From the NCBI RefSeq assembly GCF_020097135.1, contig NZ_CP083608.1, positions 1,178,001 through 1,242,000 of the forward strand: a stretch of DNA of 64,000 bases, written 5' to 3'. Of the stretch, positions 46,328 to 55,981 are shown in pieces. The number at the start of each line of letters is the position of its first letter. The first letter of the stretch is position 1. Position numbers and translations under genes: made by a program. The DNA comes from Macrococcus armenti. Its GTDB lineage: Bacteria; Bacillota; Bacilli; Staphylococcales; Staphylococcaceae. The notes under the pieces were generated by a model. The model saw nothing but the letters and a program-made list of their open reading frames with translations. It had not been told where the DNA came from and made no database searches.

Positions 46328-47401
46328 TTATTTTATACCTTCCATCATCTGAAGCATCGGCAGAATAATTACTAAATACATCGCAATGATTAATATTGCT
46401 AAAACAGAAAAAATAATCGGCTGAATACTTTTTATATATTTGAATAATTGCATTTCAAACTTACGAAATATAAATTCACTGTAATACTTTAATTCTTTAT
46501 CTAATTTAGAGTTTTTCTCACCGTGTGCCATAAAGTTAATAATCGAATGTTCATATAAGTTCAATTGACAAACAGCTTCTTTTAAATCACTGCCCTGTAT
46601 TAAGCAATGATTAATTTGATGCGCACTGTATTTGAAAACTTTATTTTTATCTTGGTGTTCAAGTATCTCTATAATGCGTTTTATCATTACACCATTCGAC
46701 AAGAAAAACGAAAGCATCTCACTGAATCGATATGTGATATATAAACGATAAATCGTTTTAATAAATGGTAAACGATATATAATCTTTAGCTGATACTCAA
46801 CAGATAGACGTCTGAACTTATAGTAATAATAAAAAAGAAATATTATGAACAATGTAATAATCAAATAAATAACATTTGGCAGCATAAATAATATAAACGT
46901 CATCACTTTAATTTCCAGTCCAACTTTCACATTCATCGATGCATACATCGATTCAAATTGAGGCAGAACTGTAGCATTTACAGTTAATATTAATGCAATA
47001 AATATTATTATTAATATTAGAGGATATTGTACCGTTTTTAATAAATGTTTATAGAGTTCGGACTTACTCACTAAAAATTGATAACATTTTGATAATGCCA
47101 TGTTTACATCTCCATATTGTTCAGCAAACTGTACTTGCATCACAATATCGTTACTGTACTTTAAAACATTTAATACTTTTGATAAAGGGTCGCCTTGTTG
47201 TATCATTTCAAGACAATTTACTTTTATATCATGATTTACCTCCTCATACTGAGAAAACAAAAATTTCATTGCTTCATATAAAGTAAACCCATTCTGAGTC
47301 ATTTCATTAAGACGCAGTAAAAAGTCTTTATCGTACATATATAGATGCGTTGTATATTTAATACTTTTCAAATTCACATTGAGAAATTTGATCGTTTTCA
47401 T
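46328..47401 (-). CDS. comGB: ComGB type II secretion-like membrane platform protein
   Basis: GspF-family inner-membrane platform of 357 residues with two T2SSF-type helical domains and three main membrane segments (about 118-140, 165-195, 330-352). Anchors the pseudopilus assembly ATPase. The AAAGGAG site just before the ATG at 47401 confirms a start inside comGA (44-base overlap). Confidence 0.9.
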   Translation of the reverse strand: MKTIKFLNVNLKSIKYTTHLYMYDKDFLLRLNEMTQNGFTLYEAMKFLFSQYEEVNHDIKVNCLEMIQQGDPLSKVLNVLKYSNDIVMQVQFAEQYGDVNMALSKCYQFLVSKSELYKHLLKTVQYPLILIIIFIALILTVNATVLPQFESMYASMNVKVGLEIKVMTFILFMLPNVIYLIITLFIIFLFYYYYKFRRLSVEYQLKIIYRLPFIKTIYRLYITYRFSEMLSFFLSNGVMIKRIIEILEHQDKNKVFKYSAHQINHCLIQGSDLKEAVCQLNLYEHSIINFMAHGEKNSKLDKELKYYSEFIFRKFEMQLFKYIKSIQPIIFSVLAILIIAMYLVIILPMLQMMEGIK

Positions 47402-48323
47402 AGAGCTCCTTTATTTGTGCGCTTAGCGTTTCATACTCAATATTCTCCTGTGTAAGAAACGCTTTTATATCACTTTGCGATAAATATTCATATATGCGTT
47501 TTCGATGCGATTGTGTGCTCAATTTAATAAGTCTCTGATTAATAATTAAATTCAAACTCTGCATTATATCCGATTGCTTAATTCCCATGTCTTTTAAGCG
47601 ATGTAATGCACCTACACAATCATTCGCATGTAATGTCGTAATCACAAGATGTCCACTTAAACTTGCATTAATCACTTCTTTCGCAACTACTTCATCTCTT
47701 ACTTCGCCCATCATGATAATATCCGGATCACACCTCAAAATAGCTTTTAATGCACTTTCATATATTATATTCGCTTTTTCATTCAAATTTACTTGTATAA
47801 TTCCATCGATTTGCTGCTCCACTGGATCTTCTATTGAAATTACATGTCGATTTAAATTATGTTTTGCAAAATGAATGAGTTCATACATTAAAGTACTTTT
47901 TCCACTACCTGTTGGTCCACTTATAATGATTAATCCGCTGCTTTTCTTAATATGTTCCATCAATATATCGTCCAACGAATCAATATCTGTTTCAAAGGTT
48001 TGTTTTATCACCCTCATTACGCATGCTTCATCTCCTAAAGCAAGAGGAAGTGTAGATGCTCTTATGTTAAATAAACATTCATCAATCTCCATTTGTATTA
48101 TGCCGCTCTGCGCTTTATTTTTTTCACTCACATCTAGATGTGCAATAAATTTAATATATGAAAGTAATTTATTAAAGTATTCGATTTCAATCGTCGTATA
48201 ATATTGAATTTCACCATGCACTCTGAATTTAACTAAAACTTCATTGTCGGTTGGAATAAAATGTATATCTGAAGCAAATTTATTAATCCCGTCATTTATA
48301 ATATCTGTTAAAAACTGTTCCAT
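47358..48323 (-). CDS. comGA: ComGA pseudopilus assembly ATPase
   Basis: GspE/PilB-type secretion ATPase, 321 residues. Walker A GPTGSGKS is at about 136-143; the Asp box (SIEDPVE), Walker B (CDPDIIMMGEVRD) and His box (TLHAND) follow. It powers competence pseudopilus assembly. Two ATGs are adjacent; the second (48323) has better GGAGG spacing. First gene of the comG operon; no convincing ComK box was identified upstream. Confidence 0.93.
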   Translation of the reverse strand: MEQFLTDIINDGINKFASDIHFIPTDNEVLVKFRVHGEIQYYTTIEIEYFNKLLSYIKFIAHLDVSEKNKAQSGIIQMEIDECLFNIRASTLPLALGDEACVMRVIKQTFETDIDSLDDILMEHIKKSSGLIIISGPTGSGKSTLMYELIHFAKHNLNRHVISIEDPVEQQIDGIIQVNLNEKANIIYESALKAILRCDPDIIMMGEVRDEVVAKEVINASLSGHLVITTLHANDCVGALHRLKDMGIKQSDIMQSLNLIINQRLIKLSTQSHRKRIYEYLSQSDIKAFLTQENIEYETLSAQIKELYENDQISQCEFEKY

Positions 48324-48326
48324 CAT

Positions 48327-48535
48327 AACCTCCTCACACTTTATATATAAGACAGTTTGAACTTTCTTCTAATTTTAATAAATAAACTGATAATTAATTT
48401 ATTTATTAAAAATTAAAAAAGAATATGTAAAAAAATGTATGTATCAAATTTCGCAAAATTAAGGTTTACTTATTTATATGTTATCTTTATAATAATAAGT
48501 GATATGAAGAGTCTGAGATTAGGGGGAATTGCCAA
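48327..48535. other. AT-rich divergent intergenic region, comGA/DUF2626
   Basis: About 210 bases of very AT-rich sequence between divergent genes. It holds the DUF2626 promoter at 48465-48493 and presumably the comG promoter. No other feature can be supported. Confidence 0.6.
48465..48493 (+). promoter_or_regulatory. Sigma-A-type promoter for DUF2626 gene
   Basis: TTTACT (48465-48470) and a perfect TATAAT (48488-48493) are separated by exactly 17 bases, about 43 bases before the start codon. Confidence 0.75.
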
Positions 48536-48784
48536 ATGGATAAGGTTTATAAAACTTTAGGATTCTGGACAGCAATCTTTGCAGTAATGTTCTATGTAGG
48601 CGGAATGTCTATGATGTCATTCGTATTTGTTGCTCAAACAGGATTTTTTGTATTACTTGGATATTTAAACTTATCAGAAAGAATGTATATGTATATATTT
48701 GCAGCATACTTAATCGTTTGTTTCGTAGGCTTCACTTATTATTCTACATTTTTATTAGAGCCAAGTTTTGGCCACCACGAATAA
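48536..48784 (+). CDS. DUF2626 membrane protein (YqgY-like)
   Basis: Protein of 82 residues with about three hydrophobic segments (8-30, 30-46, 50-72). The pattern KTLGFWTAIFAVMFYVG and YLNLSERMYMYIF fits the DUF2626/YqgY family, function unknown. A strong promoter precedes and a terminator follows it, so it forms a single-gene unit. Confidence 0.85.
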   Translation: MDKVYKTLGFWTAIFAVMFYVGGMSMMSFVFVAQTGFFVLLGYLNLSERMYMYIFAAYLIVCFVGFTYYSTFLLEPSFGHHE

Positions 48785-48810
48785 AACCTTCCATGATGGA
48801 AGGTTTTTTA
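48783..48810. terminator. Bidirectional terminator, DUF2626/yqgX-like
   Basis: Stem AAACCTTCCA/TGGAAGGTTT around a short loop, T run on the plus strand. Confidence 0.85.
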
Positions 48811-49431
48811 TTTTAAATATGGATTATTTAGTTTTTCGTGTTTAACAGTTGTATCTGGTCCATGTCCAGGACATATTATAACATCATCTCTTAACGATAA
48901 AAGCTCTCGAGTAATACTATTCAGCAATTGAGATGTATTCCCTTCATACAAATCCGTTCTTCCGATACCTTCTTTAAATAAAGTATCTCCAACTATTGCA
49001 AAATCATCAAAAATAAAACTTAAACTTCCTGGTGAATGTCCTGGTGTATGTTTTACATCAAACGTAAAAGTCCCTAAAACATTGTGGCCAGTATTTAAAT
49101 ACTTAGGCTTTGCATTAACGGTTATCGGTTCAATACCATACTGTATAAATTTTGCTGATCCGTTTTTCTCAGGATCTGTTAAAAAATACTTTTCAATTTC
49201 CGACATATAGACATCACAATTAAAATAATCACTAATAGCATCAATCGCACCGATATGATCAAAGTGTGCATGCGTTAATAATATTCCTGCTACTTTTTTA
49301 TCTGAAGCACGCATCGCTTCAATTATACGTTCATGTTCACTTCCTGGATCTATAATAAGCCTTTCTGATTCATTTTCAAGTATATAACAGTTTGTTTCCA
49401 CCATACCTAATGGTAATTTCTTTCGTTTCAA
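48808..49431 (-). CDS. Metallo-beta-lactamase-fold hydrolase (YqgX, glyoxalase II-like)
   Basis: Hydrolase of 207 residues with the zinc motif THAHFDHIGA, a later GHSPGSLSF histidine and GDTLF aspartate, and a C-terminal CPGHGPDTT histidine. Full set of metal ligands of the glyoxalase II subgroup. Likely hydrolyses a thioester; the natural thiol in this group of bacteria would be bacillithiol, but the substrate is not shown by sequence. Confidence 0.88.
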   Translation of the reverse strand: MKRKKLPLGMVETNCYILENESERLIIDPGSEHERIIEAMRASDKKVAGILLTHAHFDHIGAIDAISDYFNCDVYMSEIEKYFLTDPEKNGSAKFIQYGIEPITVNAKPKYLNTGHNVLGTFTFDVKHTPGHSPGSLSFIFDDFAIVGDTLFKEGIGRTDLYEGNTSQLLNSITRELLSLRDDVIICPGHGPDTTVKHEKLNNPYLK

Positions 49432-49519
49432 ATTAATTCCTCCTAAAATGTACTCGACAAATATATACTTTAATTATACAATATTAATGATAACAAAAGA
49501 AATTCATGGGGGTTATGAT

Positions 49520-49759
49520 ATGCCATTTATTAACACGGGCGAATTATTCGAAATATTCGGCGCTAAAATTCACATCGGTGTGAATATTTTTGCTATTTTA
49601 ATGTTTTTAGTATTTTTATTATCAGTTAAAGCATTTATGAATGCAATTAAATCTAAAAATGTTTTAGGTATCATTTTTGGTTTATTAGCAACATTATCTT
49701 TTGGATTCTTTTCATTAGCTACAATTCTTACTTACGGATATCCAATTTTACATCATTAA
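49520..49759 (+). CDS. DUF2759 membrane protein (YqgW-like)
   Basis: Protein of 79 residues with two membrane segments (about 18-38 and 47-72), resembling the DUF2759/YqgW family of unknown function. ATG at 49520 has GGGGG seven bases upstream; the upstream in-frame codons have no such site. Followed by a strong terminator. Confidence 0.78.
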   Translation: MPFINTGELFEIFGAKIHIGVNIFAILMFLVFLLSVKAFMNAIKSKNVLGIIFGLLATLSFGFFSLATILTYGYPILHH

Positions 49760-49790
49760 AAAAAAGACATCTATTGATGTCTTTTTTTTA
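49758..49790. terminator. Bidirectional terminator, DUF2759/yqgV-like
   Basis: Stem AAGACATC, loop, GATGTCTT, with eight-base A and T runs. Confidence 0.87.
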
Positions 49791-50099
49791 TTGCATATGT
49801 TTTTTAACTGCGTCCAGTTTGTCGTTCATTTTTCTTTTCTTATCACGAGGATCATCAATTCTGATGTTTGTACATACACGTTCTACTCCTTTTTGAAACG
49901 GTGACTCATGTATGCGTTCTAAAGCCATTAAACAGTCATGCAGCTCTCCTTCAATTAAAGTACTCATCGGTGTAAGCTGATAGTCTATCTTACCTTCCTG
50001 CTTCATTTCTTCTAAAATATTCTGCACTTCTGCAACATACTTACTAATGCTTATGGAAGCGCCATCCATCGGAATTATGACTACATCGATAATTGCCAT
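49788..50099 (-). CDS. Thiamine-binding MTH1187/YkoF-type protein (YqgV)
   Basis: Small protein of 103 residues of the MTH1187 family (DUF77), a ferredoxin-like fold shown in other members to bind thiamine or related pyrimidines. The pattern VVIIPMDGASISISKYVAEV and the MSTLIEGEL segment are typical. It lies three bases after glcK as in B. subtilis yqgV. Confidence 0.83.
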   Translation of the reverse strand: MAIIDVVIIPMDGASISISKYVAEVQNILEEMKQEGKIDYQLTPMSTLIEGELHDCLMALERIHESPFQKGVERVCTNIRIDDPRDKKRKMNDKLDAVKKHMQ

Positions 50100-50102
50100 T
50101 AC

Positions 50103-51068
50103 TTATTTCCCCTCCATGACATATGTTTTGATTAATCCGGCGGCACCGATCATACCTGCATCATTTCCAAGTGTAGCAGTAACAATTTTCGTACTTTCTG
50201 CTGCTGGTGCAAAGGTCATAGGTTTATAATATGATTCGATATGGTCAACTAAAAATTGTCCCGCACGAGACACACCGCCACCGATAATAATATATTTTGG
50301 ATTTGTCATAACACTTATAATACTAAAAGCAAATGCAAGGTGCTTTGCTACTTTCTTTATTACATAAAGCGCAAACTCATCACCATCTTTCGCCGCATCA
50401 AATACCATCTTTGCCTGAAGTGATTTTTCCTGAATCGCATCTTTAAGCACAGTTTGAAATTGTAATTCTTCATAATAGTAATATGCAAGATTCACAACAC
50501 CTGTTGCACTTGCCACCGTTTCTAAACATCCTCGCTTGCCACAATTACATGCAAACCTTTGTTTCGTATCGACAGTTATATGTCCAAATTCACCTGCAGC
50601 CCCTGTAGCACCATGTACAAGTTGATGATTACTAATGACACCGCCACCAACACCAGTACCTAAAGTTACACATACGACATCCGCTTCATTTCTACCTGCA
50701 CCTTTGAACTTTTCACCAAGTGTTGCAACATTCGCATCGTTATCAACATATACCGGTAAACCTGAAAGTGTTTCAAACTGAGATTTAATGTTTATTTTTC
50801 CGTGCCACTTCAGATTTATTGCACCATTTACCGTTCCAGATTCAAAGTCAACAGGTCCTGGGACCCCTAGACCTACGCCATCACAGTCTTCTATTTTTAA
50901 GTTCACTGTCTCAAGATGTTTAACGAATGAATCATATATATTTTTCAGAATGTGCGTACCGTTGTCTTCAGTATTCGTAACAATTTCCCACTTTTTAATT
51001 ATATTCAGATCATTATCAACAATTCCGAGTTTACAAGTTGTCCCACCAATATCCGCTGCTAAAATCAT
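50103..51068 (-). CDS. glcK: Glucokinase, ROK family
   Basis: ATP-dependent glucose kinase of 321 residues. N-terminal phosphate-binding ADIGGTTCKLG, substrate segments YVDNDANVATLGE and GTGVGGGVI, EFGHITVD, and the ROK zinc cluster CNCGKRGCLE are all present. It overlaps yqgQ by four bases. Confidence 0.94.
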   Translation of the reverse strand: MILAADIGGTTCKLGIVDNDLNIIKKWEIVTNTEDNGTHILKNIYDSFVKHLETVNLKIEDCDGVGLGVPGPVDFESGTVNGAINLKWHGKINIKSQFETLSGLPVYVDNDANVATLGEKFKGAGRNEADVVCVTLGTGVGGGVISNHQLVHGATGAAGEFGHITVDTKQRFACNCGKRGCLETVASATGVVNLAYYYYEELQFQTVLKDAIQEKSLQAKMVFDAAKDGDEFALYVIKKVAKHLAFAFSIISVMTNPKYIIIGGGVSRAGQFLVDHIESYYKPMTFAPAAESTKIVTATLGNDAGMIGAAGLIKTYVMEGK

Positions 51069-51265
51069 AGTTTATTCATCCTTCTCTGATTGATTATTAA
51101 TCTCGCCTGTATAAATGTCTGATGATCAATGAGCATTGCATCATGCAATGCCTTTAACTCCTCATCCATCATTGCAAGCGTATTTTTCTCATCTTTAAAA
51201 TATATAATAATACCAAATTTCTGTAATAACTTTTGAACATCATAAAATGTATTCAATTCGATCAC
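51065..51265 (-). CDS. YqgQ family protein (DUF910)
   Basis: Helical protein of 66 residues matching YqgQ (DUF910; FYDVQKLLQKFGIIIYFKDE). It lies between gluP and glcK, coupled to both by short overlaps, exactly as in B. subtilis. Function unknown. Confidence 0.9.
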   Translation of the reverse strand: MIELNTFYDVQKLLQKFGIIIYFKDEKNTLAMMDEELKALHDAMLIDHQTFIQARLIINQRRMNKL

Positions 51266-52689
51266 CTGAATTCCTTAATTTCTTTTTTTAATTGAATATA
51301 CTCATCCTTTTCATCCAGTACAATTGCTTTATTTATGTATTTCTCTGCTTTTTGATAGTCATCTATCGAGCGATATGCTATTGCAAGCTGATAGTTTAAA
51401 CGGTCACTCTCAGGAAACTTTTTAATTGCATTCAACCATACTAATAAACCATTTGATAAGCTTTCCTGTTTTGTTTTAACGAGTCCAAATAGTATATAAG
51501 TTTCATCATTATCATAGCCTTTATCAATTGTCTGTCTGATGACACGCATACTTTCATCATCGTTACCTTCTATCATATAAGCTTTTGCATATTCATTATA
51601 AATATGATGTTCTTTTTCTGAAAATATATTTAAAAGCAGTAATATTGTGATTATAACTATTCCGGCAATCATTATATAAAAATATAACGTATGATATTGA
51701 TACACATAAAACAACGTTGCAATAATCATACCTCCGAATAAACCACCAAAATGCGCAAAATGATTTACATTTTCAAAAATCGCACTCGCACCTAAAAAAA
51801 TGCATACACCGATAAATGATTGCAGAATAAATCTTTTATCAAATTTGCTACTAAACACTAAATAAATGATGAATGCGCCAATCAATGCACAAATCGCACC
51901 ACTCGCACCAACTGAAACCGATGCATTATCGAACGTTAATGAGATTAAATTACCAATTAAACCGCCACCAATATATATACATAGATATTGCCATTTACGA
52001 TAGAAATATTCAATAAATTTACCGAATATAAATAATGACATCATATTGAAAAGTAGGTGCTGAATATCAAAATGAAGAAATATTGATGTAATTATACGAT
52101 AATAATCGCCGTGCACAAAATTAAAATGCGTTAATCCACCTTTTTCTATAGCCAAATCAACTTTGTGTGTTATATTCCAGAAAAAAGTATAAATAAATAT
52201 TATAATATTTACTAAAATCAATATATATGTAATCGGAGAAAATTTACGTGTGGCTTTTTCCATTACATTATCATTTAGAACTAATCTTTTATAAGTGTTA
52301 ACTGGCTTATCACGATACTTATTAGTTACAGCGTTGTAATGGTGTTTTAATAACTTATTCAGTGTTAACGTATTGTTACATTCTTCCACGTGAATATTTA
52401 ACGGCATGTCATTCGTAATTTGATTCGTCTGATTGACAAGAATAATCTCAAAATCTTTAATCTGTACACCTGCAGACATTTCTATATCATCAAAATGATC
52501 AATTACTTTCTGAACCATAAATAAAGTTGCTTGTGCAGTCTCTTTTCTAAATACAATGCGTTTTATACTGCCTTTTTTACGATGTATTAACCATATATCT
52601 TCTTCATCTGCACTATGTGTAAAGTATTCATAACCGGTATATTTTATGAATTCATATATACTTCGCCATACTTGTCGCTCATTTATCAT
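51262..52689 (-). CDS. gluP: Rhomboid-family intramembrane protease GluP (YqgP)
   Basis: Serine intramembrane protease of 475 residues. A cytosolic N-terminal domain (about 1-150) precedes six or seven membrane segments with catalytic S263 in GASGA and H313 in HFAHFGG; a C-terminal TPR-like region (about 380-470) follows. In B. subtilis YqgP helps degrade the Mg transporter MgtE with FtsH. It overlaps the 5-FTHF cyclo-ligase gene by four bases. Confidence 0.92.
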   Translation of the reverse strand: MINERQVWRSIYEFIKYTGYEYFTHSADEEDIWLIHRKKGSIKRIVFRKETAQATLFMVQKVIDHFDDIEMSAGVQIKDFEIILVNQTNQITNDMPLNIHVEECNNTLTLNKLLKHHYNAVTNKYRDKPVNTYKRLVLNDNVMEKATRKFSPITYILILVNIIIFIYTFFWNITHKVDLAIEKGGLTHFNFVHGDYYRIITSIFLHFDIQHLLFNMMSLFIFGKFIEYFYRKWQYLCIYIGGGLIGNLISLTFDNASVSVGASGAICALIGAFIIYLVFSSKFDKRFILQSFIGVCIFLGASAIFENVNHFAHFGGLFGGMIIATLFYVYQYHTLYFYIMIAGIVIITILLLLNIFSEKEHHIYNEYAKAYMIEGNDDESMRVIRQTIDKGYDNDETYILFGLVKTKQESLSNGLLVWLNAIKKFPESDRLNYQLAIAYRSIDDYQKAEKYINKAIVLDEKDEYIQLKKEIKEFR

Positions 52690-53240
52690 TGTAATTCACC
52701 TGTATGCCATTCTTTAGATTCTGTAATAATATATTGCACAGGAATATCATGCTGCTCTACAACTACTTCTCCTACTTGAACATCAAATATTAGGCTTATC
52801 GTATAACCGTTATAATTGCTTAAATACTTATCGTAATATCCACCACCGTATCCTATACGGTAGCCATTCTTATTAAACCTTACACCTGGCACTATCATGA
52901 GTTCTGGTGCTTCTCCTTTACCAATATCATGATTCATTACATCAATACCAAAACTATCAACAGTAATATCTTCAGGAGATGTATACTTCGTAAAGTACAT
53001 TTCTTTACTTTTATAATCACACTTCGGTACGTATATTGTTTTACCTGTAATTTGTGCATATCGAATGAGAAAGCGTGTATCAAATTCATGAGCCATTGAC
53101 ATCGTTACTCCGATAGATTTTGCATTCATAAATTTTGAATGATGCATCAGTTTATTGAGAATTATATTTTCTTTATCATATTTATTATTTAATTTTTTTA
53201 AATCATTTAATGTATTTGCTCTGAGTTCCTTTTTATTCAT
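52686..53240 (-). CDS. 5-formyltetrahydrofolate cyclo-ligase
   Basis: Converts 5-formyl-THF to 5,10-methenyl-THF with ATP; 184 residues. The signature GYRIGYGGGYYDKYL is present near residue 130, with an N-terminal basic KKELR start. ATG at 53240 has an AGGTGAT site; an upstream extension is not needed. Equivalent to B. subtilis yqgN. Confidence 0.92.
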   Translation of the reverse strand: MNKKELRANTLNDLKKLNNKYDKENIILNKLMHHSKFMNAKSIGVTMSMAHEFDTRFLIRYAQITGKTIYVPKCDYKSKEMYFTKYTSPEDITVDSFGIDVMNHDIGKGEAPELMIVPGVRFNKNGYRIGYGGGYYDKYLSNYNGYTISLIFDVQVGEVVVEQHDIPVQYIITESKEWHTGELQ

Positions 53241-53284
53241 ATTATCACCTAGCTTAATTATACATGAAAGACATTGGGATAAAC

Positions 53285-53320
53285 AAAAAAACAGACACAA
53301 AAATGTGTCTGTTTTAAAAA
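53285..53320 (-). terminator. Terminator after rpmG
   Basis: Minus-strand stem AAACAGACACA with TGTGTCTGTTT, followed by seven T. Confidence 0.88.
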
Positions 53321-53323
53321 TTA

Positions 53324-53473
53324 TTATTTAGTCTCTCTGTGTAAAGTCTTTTTATTGTCTCTTGCACAGTATTTTGACATTTCAATACGTTCTGGGTTAT
53401 TACGTTTATTTTTCTTAGTGATGTAGTTACGTTCACCACATTCAGTACAAGCTAAAGTAACATTAACGCGCAT
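53324..53473 (-). CDS. rpmG: 50S ribosomal protein L33
   Basis: Ribosomal protein of 49 residues starting [13 protein letters not shown] and ending TLHRETK. Cysteines C9, C12 and C36 are present, while the usual fourth ligand position 39 is Asp, so the zinc ribbon is incomplete or uses Asp. The sequence is too short for the supplied length cut-off of 60 residues but is unmistakable. A ribosome site GGAGG precedes the ATG. Position before the cyclo-ligase gene is conserved in Bacillus. Confidence 0.96.
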   Translation of the reverse strand: MRVNVTLACTECGERNYITKKNKRNNPERIEMSKYCARDNKKTLHRETK

Positions 53474-53561
53474 AGTTGTTCCCTCCTCACGTTTCTAAAT
53501 ATCCATACGACTTTTATATAATACCACGAGACGTGTGAATTATCTAGTGTAAATTTGTGAT

Positions 53562-54191
53562 TTAGGAAAATCTTTCACCTGTAATCGTGAAATAAACACT
53601 CTCAGCGATATTAGTAATATGATCTCCAATTCTTTCAAGGTATCTTCCTGCAAGATGTGCCTGCCCTGAAATATAAGGATCATTATCAATTAAATATGAA
53701 CTGTTAATAATTTCTTTATATAAATCATCAATATCATTATCACGTTCGATAATCTCTTTAACTAAGTTAACGTCTTGTGACGCGTATGCTTCTTTTAAAT
53801 CAGCGAGCATTAACATACTCAGTTTCCCCATCGTTTTAAGACGTGCAAGAATGTAAGTATCTTCAATTTTTACACGTTTACGAATTTTTGCGATATTTGA
53901 TGCATTATCTCCCATACGCTCAAGTTCTGATGCAATTTTATTACTTGAAAGTATCATACGTAAATCTGTTGCAATAGGTTGCTGCTTCGTAATTAAGCTA
54001 ATAATCTGATCTTCAATATCGCTTTCCTTAGCATTAATATGAACATCGCTTGCGATAATTTCACGTGCAATATCTTTATTGTCATCACTGAGTACATTGA
54101 TACTTTTTTCAATTGTTCGATAAACATCATCCGCTAAGCTCATTACGCTATTTTCTAAATGTTGTAAACTCTCTTCGTATATTTCTCTCAT
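53562..54191 (-). CDS. phoU: Phosphate transport regulator PhoU
   Basis: Helical protein of 209 residues with two PhoU repeats (ELERMGDNASNIAKI and YLERIGDHITNIAES) that bind metal clusters. It links the Pst transporter to the PhoR kinase and damps Pho signalling. The ATG at 54191 follows GGAAGG; the longer reading runs into pstB. Last gene of pstSCAB-phoU. Confidence 0.93.
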   Translation of the reverse strand: MREIYEESLQHLENSVMSLADDVYRTIEKSINVLSDDNKDIAREIIASDVHINAKESDIEDQIISLITKQQPIATDLRMILSSNKIASELERMGDNASNIAKIRKRVKIEDTYILARLKTMGKLSMLMLADLKEAYASQDVNLVKEIIERDNDIDDLYKEIINSSYLIDNDPYISGQAHLAGRYLERIGDHITNIAESVYFTITGERFS

Positions 54192-54192
54192 A

Positions 54193-55062
54193 TTAACCAA
54201 ACCTTCCTGAAATATATCTCTCTGTCTGTTCATCAGCAGGGTTAGAGAAGATTTTATCTGTAGTATCAAACTCGTTCACATAACCATTTAAGAAGAATGC
54301 AGTTTTGTCAGAAATACGCGCAGCTTGCTGCATGTTATGCGTTACGATTATGATTGAGTATTTATCTTTAATTTCCTGTACTAACTCTTCAACCTTTAAA
54401 GTTGAAATTGGATCAAGTGCTGATGTCGGCTCATCCATTAAAATAACATCAGGTTCAATCGCTAAACAACGTGCGATACAAATACGTTGCTGTTGTCCAC
54501 CTGATAAACCATATGCGTTTTTATCAAGACGATCTTTCGTTTCATCCCAAATTGCTGCACCACGTAACGATTTTTCTACGATTTCATCTAAAATCTTTTT
54601 ATCTGTAATACCGTGAATTCTTGGACCATACGTAATATTGTCATAAATTGATTTTGGGAATGGGTTAGGTTTCTGGAATACCATACCAACACGTGTTCTT
54701 AATTGCTCAACTTTGTAGCTTTTATCGAAAATATTGTCTCCACGATACAAAATTTCGCCAGATGTACGAACACTTGGTACTAGTTCAATCATACGATTTA
54801 ATGTTTTAATGTACGTTGATTTACCACAACCTGATGGTCCGATAATTGCTGTTACTTCATTTTCAAGAATATCCAGATTAATGTTTTGAAGTGCATGGTG
54901 ATCACCATACCATAAATCTAAATTTTTTGTTTGATAAACGATTTTTTTATCTGTTTTGTTTTCTTCTTCTACATTATTATTTGTTGCCATACTATTTGTA
55001 ACGATTGTTTTCGTTTCTGTTTCTGTATCATTTGTATTGATAATTTTTACATTTGAATTCAT
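54193..55062 (-). CDS. pstB: Phosphate ABC transporter ATP-binding protein PstB
   Basis: ABC ATPase of 289 residues: Walker [10 protein letters not shown], signature [16 protein letters not shown] and Walker [14 protein letters not shown]. An unusual Asn/Thr/Glu-rich N-terminal extension of about 40 residues precedes the ABC domain. ATG at 55062 has GAGAGGGG eight bases upstream. Supplies energy for phosphate uptake. Confidence 0.95.
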   Translation of the reverse strand: MNSNVKIINTNDTETETKTIVTNSMATNNNVEEENKTDKKIVYQTKNLDLWYGDHHALQNINLDILENEVTAIIGPSGCGKSTYIKTLNRMIELVPSVRTSGEILYRGDNIFDKSYKVEQLRTRVGMVFQKPNPFPKSIYDNITYGPRIHGITDKKILDEIVEKSLRGAAIWDETKDRLDKNAYGLSGGQQQRICIARCLAIEPDVILMDEPTSALDPISTLKVEELVQEIKDKYSIIIVTHNMQQAARISDKTAFFLNGYVNEFDTTDKIFSNPADEQTERYISGRFG

Positions 55063-55086
55063 TTTATAGACCCCTCTCAAAATGAG

Positions 55087-55980
55087 CTAGAATTTTTTCT
55101 GATATTTATTGCGGATAAAGATTGCGATAGAGTTCATTGCAATTAACATAATTAATAGCACAATAATCGCTGCTGAAGATACAAATTGAAATTCTTCCTT
55201 CGGCAATTTCGCCCAAGTAAAGATCTGCATCGGTAATGCCTGAAATCTGTCCATAATATTATCCGGTGTTTTCATAAAAATTGTCGGTATACCGATAACA
55301 ACTAATGGTGCAGTTTCACCGATGGCACGTGATAAAGCTAAGATAGTTCCTGTTAAAATACCTGGGATTGATGCAGGTAACACAACATTCGTAATCGTCT
55401 GCCACTTTGTAGCACCTAATCCAAGTGATGCTTCTCGTATCGCATTCGGCACTGCACGAATCGCTTCCTGACTCGAAACGATAATAACTGGTAAAATCAT
55501 TAATGACATTGTAAGTGCCGCAGCTAAAACTGATTTACCTAACGAAAACGCTTCTATTCCGCCACCACGAACAAACAATGTTAACCCAAGCAAACCAAAT
55601 ACTACAGAAGGTACAGAAGCTAAGTTTGCGATATTAACTTTAACAAAACGCGTAAAGAAATTATCTTTCGCATACTCTTCCATATAAATTGCTGTTGCGA
55701 CACCTAGAGAAATTGCAATCGGTGCAATCGTCATCATAAGCCATAAAGTTCCGATTAAAGCACCTTTAATACCTGCTTTTAATGGTGTTGTACTTGAAAA
55801 GTTTGTAAAGAACTCAGGTGTTAAATAACCTGCTCCTTTTTTAATGATGTCAAAGAGGAGCATCGCAAGAACTATTAAACCTATGATTGTGCATATGAAA
55901 AATATAAATCTAACAATTGCGTTTTTCGCTAAACGACCAGAGAGTTTCTTCGCTACTCTTTCCTGATTAATTAGTTCCAT
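55087..55980 (-). CDS. pstA: Phosphate ABC transporter permease PstA
   Basis: Membrane permease of 297 residues with about six membrane segments and the EAA loop EASLGLGATKWQTITNVVLPASIPGI. It starts one base after pstC. Forms the transport channel with PstC. Confidence 0.94.
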   Translation of the reverse strand: MELINQERVAKKLSGRLAKNAIVRFIFFICTIIGLIVLAMLLFDIIKKGAGYLTPEFFTNFSSTTPLKAGIKGALIGTLWLMMTIAPIAISLGVATAIYMEEYAKDNFFTRFVKVNIANLASVPSVVFGLLGLTLFVRGGGIEAFSLGKSVLAAALTMSLMILPVIIVSSQEAIRAVPNAIREASLGLGATKWQTITNVVLPASIPGILTGTILALSRAIGETAPLVVIGIPTIFMKTPDNIMDRFQALPMQIFTWAKLPKEEFQFVSSAAIIVLLIMLIAMNSIAIFIRNKYQKKF

Positions 55981-55981
55981 T

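Noticed and set aside
47875-48201. 108-codon open frame antisense to comGA
   Set aside because: Lies wholly inside comGA, has no ribosome site and its composition is what reverse-strand reading of a real AT-rich gene gives.
48327-48535. Possible ComK box before comGA
   Set aside because: The region is so A/T-rich that AAAA-N5-TTTT half-sites arise trivially; no well-spaced pair was found.
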